Positions 33,425 through 42,050 of a stretch of 64,000 nt of DNA are shown here, piece by piece. The stretch is from Streptomyces atratus (GTDB lineage: Bacteria > Actinomycetota > Actinomycetes > Streptomycetales > Streptomycetaceae). The translations under genes were made by a program, and so were the position numbers. Below the pieces are notes generated by a model. The model was not told the DNA's origin. It saw only the letters and a program-made list of their open reading frames with translations, and did no database searches. The DNA lies in contig NZ_BMRN01000004.1 of NCBI RefSeq assembly GCF_014648655.1, positions 310,001-374,000 on the forward strand. Direction: 5' to 3'. Positions within the stretch are counted from its first letter, which is position 1; each line of letters begins with the position of its first letter.

Positions 33425-34414
33425 TCAGGTCCGTGGCGTCCGGGACACCCAGCCCCGCTCGTACGCGTGCCAGCCCAGCTGCAGCCGGGTCGACACCCCG
33501 GTCAGCTCCATCAGGCCCTTCACCCGCCGCTGTACGGTCCGCAGCCCCAGCTCCAACTGCTTCGCCACGCTCGCATCCGTCAGCCCGGCCAGCAGCAGCG
33601 AAAGAATCTCCAGGTCCGTCGCATCGGGTCCGGTGGACTCCTCCTCCATCCGGCCGCTCTCGCCGAGCCTGAGCGGCATGGCTTCGCGCCACACCGCCTC
33701 GAAGAGCCCCATCAATGACTCCAGCAGCCCGGAGGCATGAACCACCAGTGCCGCAGGCTCGGCGCCCCGTCCGGTCAGTGGCACCATCGCCAGGGCCGTG
33801 TCGGCGATGACCAGCTTGGTGGGCACCCGGTCGACGACCCTGCACTGCTCGTCACGGCTCAGCGCGGCCGACAGCTCCGTGATCCCGGACGGCAGCGCGA
33901 GCACCTCGCGCTCGACCACCACCCGGAACGACACCCCGCGCGTGGCAGCCTGCTCCTCGGACTCGTTCTCCATTCCGGAAACCGCGATCGGCTTCCCGGT
34001 GACCAGGGCGCACACCTCGCTCGTCGCACCCAGCTGCAGCTGGTGGAAACGGTGCGCCACCGCGCTCGCGCCCGTGACCACCTCGACCAGATCGTGCACG
34101 GCCGAATCGGTGGCCTCCGCCCGGTACTCCTCGGCGAGCAGTGCCGCCGCCAGTTCCGCCTGCTCCAGCTCATGGCGCTGCTGGGTCAGCAGCGCACCCA
34201 GCGCCACGCCCGGCGGCGCGGCCACCCAGCGGCCCGTGCGGGCCGACGACTGGGCGGCCAGCCCATGCTGTTCCAGCCGGCGCAACGCCCGTTCGGTGTC
34301 CGACTCGGGAAGTGCCAGCCGGTGCGCGAGATCGGAGACCTCCGCGGCTCCCACCGCCACGAGCGCGCGGTACGCCGACTCCTGTATCTCGTCGAGACCT
34401 ATGGCTCCCAGCAT
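33425..34414 (-). CDS. TrmB-like plus LuxR-type HTH regulator
   Basis: 329 aa. The N-terminal TrmB-type winged helix (SAYRALVAVGAAEVSDLAHR, then ERALRRLEQHGLAA), a central ligand-like domain, and a C-terminal LuxR/GerE HTH (TDLEILSLLLAGLTDASVAK, LGLRTVQRRVKGLMELTG) form a Streptomyces-typical orphan regulator. It lies divergent, 210 bp from the large secreted subtilase, its most likely target. Confidence 0.82.
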   Translation of the reverse strand: MLGAIGLDEIQESAYRALVAVGAAEVSDLAHRLALPESDTERALRRLEQHGLAAQSSARTGRWVAAPPGVALGALLTQQRHELEQAELAAALLAEEYRAEATDSAVHDLVEVVTGASAVAHRFHQLQLGATSEVCALVTGKPIAVSGMENESEEQAATRGVSFRVVVEREVLALPSGITELSAALSRDEQCRVVDRVPTKLVIADTALAMVPLTGRGAEPAALVVHASGLLESLMGLFEAVWREAMPLRLGESGRMEEESTGPDATDLEILSLLLAGLTDASVAKQLELGLRTVQRRVKGLMELTGVSTRLQLGWHAYERGWVSRTPRT

Positions 34415-34624
34415 CCCCGGACCCCTCCCGGACGCATTGATTCCGCACGATGTCGCTGTCCTCGGGCGCCCGGTCGTGGCGGAAAGCGGCCACGGCGTAA
34501 ACCCGCCGTGTACATCATCCCTTTATCGCCCGTCGCTCTGCCAATGTGGCGCCACCGCAGTACCAACAACCTCCGGAATGCTGCGGTTTGTTAAGAGACG
34601 TTCCGGTTTTACTTGGGGAGAGCG

Positions 34625-37600
34625 ATGCGTCCGATATCGCGTACGGCACTGGGAGCGGCCACCGCCGCCGTCCTGGCCGTCACCGCGATCGCACCGTCCG
34701 CGGCAGCGCCGCAGGACGAGACGACCGCGAAGAGACCACTGACCGGCAGTGCGGCCGCCGCCAAGGAGGGCAAGCCGGTCACCGTCACTCTGGTCACCGG
34801 AGACAAGGTCCTGGTGAGTACGGACAGTTCGGGGGCCGCATCGGTCGTCGCACTGCCGCGCGAGGACGGCACCGTCCCCCTCGTACAGACCAGGCAGTCC
34901 GGCAAGGACCTCTACGTCTACCCCGACACCGCCACTGACGCGCTGGCCGCGGGCACGGTGGACGAGGAACTCTTCAACGTCACCGGGCTCATCCGCCAGG
35001 GTTACGACGACGCGAGCACCAAGTCGCTGCCGCTGATCGCGGTCTACGGCAAGGACATCGCCCGCTCCGCGCCCGCCACCCCGCGCGGCGCCAAGCGCGG
35101 ACTCGAACTCGACGCGATCGACGGCGTTGCGCTCAAGGCGGACAAGGGGAAGGCCGCCGACTTCTGGTCCGACGTCACCAACACCCGTTCCCGCTCGGCC
35201 TCCGGTCTGAAGAAGCTCTGGCTCGACCGCAAGGTCCAGGCCACTCTCGACAAGTCGACCAAGCAGATCGGCGCCGACCTCGCCTGGGCCGCCGGATACG
35301 ACGGCAAGGGCACCAAGGTCGCCGTGCTCGACACCGGTGTCGACGCCGAACACCCCGACCTCAAGGGCCGGGTCGCCGCCTCGGAGAACTTCACCGACTC
35401 CGACACCACCGACGACCGGCAGGGCCACGGCACCCACACCATCTCCACCGTGGGTGGCTCCGGCGCCGCCAGCGACGGCAAGAAGAAGGGCGTCGCACCC
35501 GGCGCGGACCTGCTCGCGGGCAAGGTCCTCAACGACAGCGGCTCCGGCGCCGAGTCCTGGATCATCGCGGGTATGCAGTGGGCCGTCGACCAGAAGGCCG
35601 ACGTCGTCTCCATGAGCCTGGGCAGCCCGACGCCGACCGACTGCACCGACCCGATGAGCGTCGCCGCCGAGGAACTCGCCCGGAGCAAGAACACCCTGTT
35701 CGTGATCGCGGCCGGTAACTCGGGGCCGACGCTGAACACCGTCTCCTCGCCGGGCTGCGCCCCGAGCGTGCTGACTGTCGGCGCCGTCGACCGCGACGAC
35801 TCCACGGCCCAGTTCTCCAGCCGCGGACCCGTGATCGGATCGCACACCCTCAAGCCCGAGATCGCCGCTCCCGGCGTCGCCATCTCGGCCGCCGCAGCAG
35901 GCGGCCGCGGTGTCTACGCCTACCGGACGATGTCCGGTACGTCGATGGCCACCCCGCATGTCGCGGGCGCCGCAGCCATCGTGAAGCAGCGTCACCCGGA
36001 GTGGACCGCTCAGCAGATCAAGGCGGCCCTCGTGTCCTCCGCGAAGAGCGACATCCCCGGCGACGTACGCGAGACCGGCGGTGGCCGCCTCGATGTGAAG
36101 GCCGCCATCGACACCACCGTCGTCGGCGCCCCCGCCGTCCAGGGCGGCACGTTCAACTGGCCGCAGGACAAGAGCGACCGCACCGCGGTCGATGTCCCGT
36201 ACACGAACTCCGGCACCAAGCCGGTGAAGCTGTCGCTCAAGGTCCAGGGCGTCACCGGCAACGACGGCTCGGACGTCCGCTCCTCGGTTGCGAAGCTCGA
36301 CGCGAGCACCGTCACCGTCCCGGCCGGAGCCACCGTCGAGGTCCCGCTGCACATCGACCCGACCGCGAAGCTGAAGGCATCCCAGTACGGCGATGTCACA
36401 GGACGTGTGCTCGCCACCGGGCCCGACGGCGTCAAGGTCTCCACCCCGTTCTCGATGTACGTCGGACCGGAGACCGTCACCCTGCGCGTCAAGCTCGTCG
36501 ACCGCACCGGCAAGCCCGCCGCGGGCTCCTCCTCGCTGGACATCATCGGCACCGACACCGCCAGTGGTGAGCGACGCTTCAACGACGGTGCCACCGACCA
36601 GGTTTACCAGGTGCGCCCCGGTGCGTACTTCGTCTCCAGCTTCATCACGTCGCCGGACCTGAAGGACGCCACCGGCCGGATGGTCGAGTCCGTCGGCTAC
36701 CTGGCCAGGCCGCAGCTGAACGTCACCAAGGACACCACCCTGGTCCTGGACGCCCGCAAGGCCCACCGGATCCAGGTGAAGACGCAGGACCGCGCGTCCG
36801 AGAGCCGCTCCACGACGCTCTCCTTCGGCCGCAGCTGGGACGATGTCTGGCTGCACTCCGGTTCCATCACCGGCACCGCCACCGGCATGAACTATCTGGC
36901 AGACGTGCAGGGCAAGGCGAGCGACGGCGACTTCGAGTTCGCCAGCCTCTGGCGCGCGTACGCCCCGCAGATCGAGAAGCTGTCGGTCGTCGGCGGCGCC
37001 GCACTGCACCCGACGGCGGCGAGCACCGGCTCCGTCAACCTCGACGGTACCGGGGAGGCCGCACTCGTCGACGCGGGCACCGGCACCTCCGACGAGCTGA
37101 AGACCGCCGGTGTCTCGGGCAAGATCGCCCTGGTCGAGATCGCCGATGACGGGATGATGGCCACTCAGGCGCGGAACGCCAAGGCCGCGGGAGCGAAGGC
37201 GGTCATCGCGTACCGGCCGTCCGCGGGCCCCTGGAAGCCGTCCGTCGGCTACGGTCCGGCGCCGCTGCCCTCTCTCGGTATCGAGTCGAGCGAGGCCGAC
37301 GCCCTGAAGGCAGCCCTGGCCGACGGCCCCGTGAAGCTGAGCTGGAAGGCCACCGCCGCCAGCCCGTTCGTCTACAACCTCGCCTTCCCCGAGGCCGGCC
37401 CCGTCACCTCGGACCGCACCTACAAGGTCCGTGACAGCAAGCTCGGCAAGTCCACCGCCACGTACGAGGCGATGGGCGTCGCGGCCGACTACGTCGACAC
37501 GATGATCATCAACCGCCCGTACGGCGGGAGTTACTCCGGTGGCTTCGACACCGTCGCCGTCCCCGGCAAGCGCACCGAGTACTACTCGGCGGGCGACACC

Positions 37601-38386
37601 GGCTGGGAGCGGTACCTCTCCTCCAGCTTCCCCTGGGGCGAGTACATGGTCGACCAGCCCCGTACGTACACGGCAGGATCCCAGCGTACGGAGAACTGGT
37701 ACCGGGGCATCCCGGTCCCGGCCGCTCCGCGTGACGCCGCGGGCAAGGTCCAGCTCGCCGCCGAGCGGCAGGACAACCTGATCGGCGTCGCCCCGGGCTT
37801 CTGGAGCGACACCGAGCACGCCGGTCTCCAGGGCGCCTTCGGAGACATCGGCAGCATGCGGCTGACCAGCGGTGGCGAGGTGCTCGGTGAGTCCGGCTGG
37901 CCGTCCGGGGTGTTCACCGTCCCGGCCGGGGACGCCGCGTACGAACTCACCATGACCACCGCCAAGTTCGGCCAGCCCGCCGCCGTGTGGAAGCGGTCCA
38001 CCAGCACCGAGACCACCTGGAAGTTCCGCTCGGAGCGGGACGAGAACGTGTACTCGCAGGGGATTCCGCTGCTCTTCCCGGGCTACGACCTGGAGACCGA
38101 CGGACTCAAGACCCTCCCGGCGAAGGACGGTCAGACGATCGGCCTGAGCGTCACCGGCCACGCGGGCTACACGCCCGGCAAGCTGGTCGCCGCCAAGGTC
38201 TCCTACTCGTACGACGGTGGCGAGACCTGGACCCGGGCCACCACCGCACAGCAGGGCGGCCACTGGACCGCGACCGTGAACCACACGGGCGCGGCCGGCA
38301 AGCCGGTCACCCTGAAGACCGAACTGACGGACGCCAACGGCAACTCCGTCATCCAGACCGTGAACGACGCGTACGCCGTGCGCTGA
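34625..38386 (+). CDS. large secreted S8 (subtilisin-like) peptidase
   Basis: 1,253 aa. Signal peptide to SAAAPQD, an inhibitory propeptide-like region to about residue 215, then the S8 domain with Asp in VAVLDTGVDAEHPDL (about 235), His in GHGTHTIST (about 267), Asn in AAGNSGP and Ser in SGTSMATPHVAG (about 440). Fn3/CARDB-like modules, a PA-like insert (KIALVEIADDG, about 840) and a C-terminal beta domain follow. The ATG follows GGGGAGAG; a TTG four codons earlier is less likely. A U-tract terminator follows. It may supply extracellular peptides to the cell alongside the collagenase further right. Confidence 0.92.
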   Translation: MRPISRTALGAATAAVLAVTAIAPSAAAPQDETTAKRPLTGSAAAAKEGKPVTVTLVTGDKVLVSTDSSGAASVVALPREDGTVPLVQTRQSGKDLYVYPDTATDALAAGTVDEELFNVTGLIRQGYDDASTKSLPLIAVYGKDIARSAPATPRGAKRGLELDAIDGVALKADKGKAADFWSDVTNTRSRSASGLKKLWLDRKVQATLDKSTKQIGADLAWAAGYDGKGTKVAVLDTGVDAEHPDLKGRVAASENFTDSDTTDDRQGHGTHTISTVGGSGAASDGKKKGVAPGADLLAGKVLNDSGSGAESWIIAGMQWAVDQKADVVSMSLGSPTPTDCTDPMSVAAEELARSKNTLFVIAAGNSGPTLNTVSSPGCAPSVLTVGAVDRDDSTAQFSSRGPVIGSHTLKPEIAAPGVAISAAAAGGRGVYAYRTMSGTSMATPHVAGAAAIVKQRHPEWTAQQIKAALVSSAKSDIPGDVRETGGGRLDVKAAIDTTVVGAPAVQGGTFNWPQDKSDRTAVDVPYTNSGTKPVKLSLKVQGVTGNDGSDVRSSVAKLDASTVTVPAGATVEVPLHIDPTAKLKASQYGDVTGRVLATGPDGVKVSTPFSMYVGPETVTLRVKLVDRTGKPAAGSSSLDIIGTDTASGERRFNDGATDQVYQVRPGAYFVSSFITSPDLKDATGRMVESVGYLARPQLNVTKDTTLVLDARKAHRIQVKTQDRASESRSTTLSFGRSWDDVWLHSGSITGTATGMNYLADVQGKASDGDFEFASLWRAYAPQIEKLSVVGGAALHPTAASTGSVNLDGTGEAALVDAGTGTSDELKTAGVSGKIALVEIADDGMMATQARNAKAAGAKAVIAYRPSAGPWKPSVGYGPAPLPSLGIESSEADALKAALADGPVKLSWKATAASPFVYNLAFPEAGPVTSDRTYKVRDSKLGKSTATYEAMGVAADYVDTMIINRPYGGSYSGGFDTVAVPGKRTEYYSAGDTGWERYLSSSFPWGEYMVDQPRTYTAGSQRTENWYRGIPVPAAPRDAAGKVQLAAERQDNLIGVAPGFWSDTEHAGLQGAFGDIGSMRLTSGGEVLGESGWPSGVFTVPAGDAAYELTMTTAKFGQPAAVWKRSTSTETTWKFRSERDENVYSQGIPLLFPGYDLETDGLKTLPAKDGQTIGLSVTGHAGYTPGKLVAAKVSYSYDGGETWTRATTAQQGGHWTATVNHTGAAGKPVTLKTELTDANGNSVIQTVNDAYAVR

Positions 38387-38399
38387 TCACGTCCTGACC

Positions 38400-38453
38400 G
38401 GTCCGCCGGGCGTCCTTCCCGTGGGGGGTGGGGCCGCCCGGCGGACCTTTTTT
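38400..38453 (+). terminator. intrinsic terminator of the subtilase gene
   Basis: GGTCCGCCGGGCG (38400-38412) is inverted at 38435-38447 and followed directly by six T. It begins 14 bp after the stop. Confidence 0.88.
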
Positions 38454-38513
38454 GGTGGCCACTTTTTCCGGATGACCCGTTTTCGTAAGGCCCGTGCGGT
38501 GGACAATGAGGGC

Positions 38514-40184
38514 ATGAGCCAGCAGGGGGAGAGGCCCGCCGCCCACGAGGACGACTGGTGGCGCAGGCTGTACGACGAGACCGCAAGGGACGCCGGGGCG
38601 AGCAGCGCGGCCGACAGCCTCGACGACCGATTCGACTCGGCGTCGGACGCGGTGAGTCAGGGCGGGCCCGGGGGGTTTGACGGGGCGGGGGAGGGGGCTG
38701 GGCTTCTGCTTCCGCCTTCGGCGGTGGTGCCGGGCACGTCGGCCGGGCCGCCGCTGCCGCCTCCGCCGTCCGTGCCTCCGCCGTCCGTGCCTCCGCCTCC
38801 GCCAGTCGCACCGGCCGGGCCCGCGCCGTCCGCGCCCTTGGTGCCTGAACCGGTGCGGGTGCGTGCTCCGTGGGAGCCGCCGGTTGCGCCCGTACGCGGC
38901 CCGGGTGCGTCCCCGGCCGGCCCTTCGCAGCCGCGCACCTTCGCCGTACCGCCGGTTCCGTCCGGTCCTCCGGCTGCCGTCGGCCTGCCGTCGGGGCCGG
39001 ACTTGCCGTCGGGGCCCGAGCTCGCGCCCGAGCCATCCACCGCCGATGGGGCGTCTGCGCCGGCGCCGCCTCTGCCCGGGCGGCCGGGAAGCGAAGGACC
39101 GGCCGCCTGGCAAGCCCCCGTCACCACGGTCACCGCACAGGCACTCGTACCCGAGCCGGAACGCATACCTGCCGTACCCGCACCCACACCCGCCCCACTC
39201 CGCCCCGCGATCAGCCATGTGGGTGACCGGCCGCCCACCTACGACGCCGAGCCCACCGCGCTGCCCGCCACCGTCCCCCAAGAGCTGGACGGTCTGGTCG
39301 CCGACACGGTGCTCGACGGCGCCGGATACGGCACGTACACCCTGCGCGCCGCCTCCGTGCGCGGGGACTCCGCACGGTTGCGGGGAGAGCCCCGCCGCGA
39401 TGCGCTGCTCACCGTGCGCTTCGGCACCGACAGGAGTGCGCTCGTCCTGGTCGCCGTCGCCACCGGGGCCCGCGCCACCGAGCGGGCGCATCTGGCGGCG
39501 GCCGACGCCTGCCGCTGGATCGGCGGTGCCGTCGGCCGCAGCCATGTCCGGCTCTCCGAGGACATAAGGGCCGGCCGCCGCGGCGACCTCAAATCCGGCC
39601 TGCACCGCCTCACCGACCGCAGCTACGGCAAGCTGCGCGCCCGCGCCGCCGAGCTGGGACTCGAACCGCAGCAGTACACGGCGGGCCTGCGCTGCCTCCT
39701 GCTGTCGGCGGACCCGGACTGCCGTACCAGGGTCTTCTTCGGCGTCGGCACCGGTGGGCTCTTCCGGCTGCGCGACGGCGGCTGGCAGGACCTCGAACCG
39801 AAGGTTCCGGAAGCCGGTGACGTCAGCGGCGAAGCCGCGGTCGGATTCGGCTCCCCCTCTCCCGGGAGCGGCCCCGACGGAGACCACCTCACCCTGGATC
39901 CGGACATCGCCACGCCCCCGTCCCCGTATGTCGAGAGCCCGTTCGCCCCGCCCACCGAGCCGTTCCGGTTCCGGGCGTCGGTGGCCCGGCCGGGGGACAC
40001 CCTGTTGCTGTGCAGCAGCGGTCTCGCCGACCCCCTCCGCGGCGAGCCCGCGCTCGCCCAGGAGCTCGCCGAACGCTGGACCCCCGACCAGGCACCCGGG
40101 CTCACCACCTTCCTCGCGGACACCCAGCTCAGGGTGAAGGGGTACTCCGACGACCGTACGAGTGTCGGCGTCTGGGAGGCGTAA
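38514..40184 (+). CDS. PP2C-like phosphatase domain protein with proline-rich linker
   Basis: 556 aa. A charged N-terminus (HEDDWWRRLYDETARDAG) is followed by a roughly 170-residue Pro/Ala-rich linker, then a C-terminal PP2C-like domain (RRDALLTVRFGTDRSALVLV, RDGGWQDLEP, PGDTLLLCSSGLADPL, GYSDDRTSVGVWEA). The final D-D-R-T-x-V-x-V matches the PP2C metal-binding end. Some N-terminal metal aspartates are not obvious, so activity is uncertain. Ser/Thr phosphatase or pseudo-phosphatase in signalling. Confidence 0.75.
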   Translation: MSQQGERPAAHEDDWWRRLYDETARDAGASSAADSLDDRFDSASDAVSQGGPGGFDGAGEGAGLLLPPSAVVPGTSAGPPLPPPPSVPPPSVPPPPPVAPAGPAPSAPLVPEPVRVRAPWEPPVAPVRGPGASPAGPSQPRTFAVPPVPSGPPAAVGLPSGPDLPSGPELAPEPSTADGASAPAPPLPGRPGSEGPAAWQAPVTTVTAQALVPEPERIPAVPAPTPAPLRPAISHVGDRPPTYDAEPTALPATVPQELDGLVADTVLDGAGYGTYTLRAASVRGDSARLRGEPRRDALLTVRFGTDRSALVLVAVATGARATERAHLAAADACRWIGGAVGRSHVRLSEDIRAGRRGDLKSGLHRLTDRSYGKLRARAAELGLEPQQYTAGLRCLLLSADPDCRTRVFFGVGTGGLFRLRDGGWQDLEPKVPEAGDVSGEAAVGFGSPSPGSGPDGDHLTLDPDIATPPSPYVESPFAPPTEPFRFRASVARPGDTLLLCSSGLADPLRGEPALAQELAERWTPDQAPGLTTFLADTQLRVKGYSDDRTSVGVWEA

Positions 40185-40249
40185 CCACGCGCGCCATGGG
40201 TTGATGGATGCGGAGTCCGGAAGCCGAAGCGCGGAAAGGGTACGCACCC

Positions 40250-41992
40250 ATGGCCAAGCAGAACGTGTCGGAGCAGTTCGTCGACATCCTCGCCCGGGCG
40301 GGCGTCAAGCGTATGTACGGCGTCGTCGGCGACAGTCTCAACCCGGTCGTCGACGCCATCCGCCGCAACTCGGCCATCGAGTGGATCCAGGTCAGGCACG
40401 AGGAGACCGCCGCGTTCGCCGCCGGAGCCGAGGCCCAGATCACCGGCTCGCTGGCGTCCTGCGCGGGCTCCTGCGGCCCCGGCAATCTGCACCTCATCAA
40501 CGGCCTCTACGACGCCCACCGCTCCATGGCACCCGTTCTCGCCCTCGCCTCGCACATTCCTTCGAGCGAGATCGGTCTCGGCTACTTTCAGGAGACCCAT
40601 CCGGAGCTGCTCTTCCAGGAGTGCAGTCACTACAACGAGATGATCTCCAATCCGCAGCAGATGCCGCGGCTGCTCCAGACGGCCATTCAGCACGCGATCG
40701 GCCGAGGTGGCGTCAGCGTCGTCTCGATGCCGGGTGACATTGCATCGCAGCCCGCCCCGGAGAAGTCGGTCGAGCACGCCCTGGTCACTTCGCGGCCGAC
40801 GGTACGGCCCGGTGACGAGGAGATCGAGAAGCTCTGCCGGATGGTCGACGAGGCGAAACGTGTGACATTGTTCTGCGGCAGCGGCACGGCGGGTGCCCAC
40901 GCCGAGGTGATGGAGTTCGCCGAGCGGGTGAAGGCCCCGGTCGGGCACGCGCTGCGCGGCAAGGAATGGATCCAGTACGACAACCCGTACGACGTCGGCA
41001 TGAGCGGACTGCTCGGCTACGGCGCTGCCTACGAGGCGACCAACGAGTGCGATCTCCTCATCCTGCTCGGCACCGACTTTCCGTACAACGCCTTCCTTCC
41101 CAGCGATGTGAAGATCGTCCAGGTCGATGTGCGCCCTGAGCACCTCGGCCGCCGTTCCAAGCTGGATCTGGCGGTCTGGGGCGATGTCCGCGAGACACTG
41201 AGATGTCTGACCCCGCGGGTCAGGACCAAGACCGACCGCAAGTTCCTCGACCGGATGCTGAAGAAGCACGCCGACGCGCTGGAGGGCGTGGTCAAGGCGT
41301 ACACCCGCAAGGTCGAGAAGCACATCCCGATCCACCCGGAGTACGTCGCCTCGGTGCTGGACGATCTGGCTGACGACGACGCCGTGTTCACCGTCGACAC
41401 CGGCATGTGCAATGTCTGGGCCGCCCGCTATCTCTCGCCCAACGGCAAACGCCGCGTCATCGGTTCGTTCAGCCACGGCTCGATGGCCAACGCGCTGCCG
41501 CAGGCCATCGGCGCCCAGTTCGTCGACCGGAACCGGCAGGTGGTGTCGATGTCCGGCGACGGCGGATTCACCATGCTGATGGGCGACTTCCTCACCCTGG
41601 TGCAGTACAACCTGCCGGTGAAGGTCGTACTGTTCAACAACTCCTCGCTCGGCATGGTCGAGTTGGAGATGCTCGTCGCCGGCCTGCCTTCGTTCGGTAC
41701 GACCAACAAGAACCCGGACTTCGCGGCGATCGCCCGGGCAGCCGGGGCGTACGGCGTACGGGTGGAGAAGCCCAAGCAGCTCGAAAGCGCCCTCAAGGAC
41801 GCCTTCAAGCACAAGGGCCCGGCGCTCGTCGATGTCGTCACCGACCCCAACGCGCTCTCCATCCCGCCGAAGATCAGCGCGGAGATGGTGACCGGCTTCG
41901 CGCTCTCCGCCAGCAAGATCGTGCTGGACGGCGGAGTCGGCCGGATGGTCCAGATGGCCCGCTCCAACCTGCGGAACGTGCCCCGCCCCTGA
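40250..41992 (+). CDS. poxB: thiamine-diphosphate pyruvate dehydrogenase (quinone)/oxidase
   Basis: 580 aa. Three-domain ThDP enzyme of the PoxB type: the activating Glu in QVRHEETAAFAAGAEAQ, a central FAD/NAD-fold domain (VTLFCGSGTAGAHAEV), and the ThDP motif MSGDGGFTMLMGDFLTLVQY with VVLFNNSSLGMVE. PoxB decarboxylates pyruvate to acetate and passes electrons to quinone, from the inner face of the membrane. ATG 40250 follows GGAAAGGG. Single gene, 65 bp after the phosphatase and convergent with the alpha-mannosidase. Confidence 0.87.
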   Translation: MAKQNVSEQFVDILARAGVKRMYGVVGDSLNPVVDAIRRNSAIEWIQVRHEETAAFAAGAEAQITGSLASCAGSCGPGNLHLINGLYDAHRSMAPVLALASHIPSSEIGLGYFQETHPELLFQECSHYNEMISNPQQMPRLLQTAIQHAIGRGGVSVVSMPGDIASQPAPEKSVEHALVTSRPTVRPGDEEIEKLCRMVDEAKRVTLFCGSGTAGAHAEVMEFAERVKAPVGHALRGKEWIQYDNPYDVGMSGLLGYGAAYEATNECDLLILLGTDFPYNAFLPSDVKIVQVDVRPEHLGRRSKLDLAVWGDVRETLRCLTPRVRTKTDRKFLDRMLKKHADALEGVVKAYTRKVEKHIPIHPEYVASVLDDLADDDAVFTVDTGMCNVWAARYLSPNGKRRVIGSFSHGSMANALPQAIGAQFVDRNRQVVSMSGDGGFTMLMGDFLTLVQYNLPVKVVLFNNSSLGMVELEMLVAGLPSFGTTNKNPDFAAIARAAGAYGVRVEKPKQLESALKDAFKHKGPALVDVVTDPNALSIPPKISAEMVTGFALSASKIVLDGGVGRMVQMARSNLRNVPRP

Positions 41993-42050
41993 ACGAACCC
42001 GAGCAGCGGGCGGGGCGGGCCGGGACTTCACGCCGGGGTCGGCCGGGTCC

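Noticed and set aside
34523..38284. Open frame of about 1,250 codons on the minus strand opposite the subtilase
   Set aside because: It mirrors the plus gene codon for codon, is rich in Gly/Arg/Asp/Val with no domain, and has no ribosome site. It is a by-product of GC-rich third positions.
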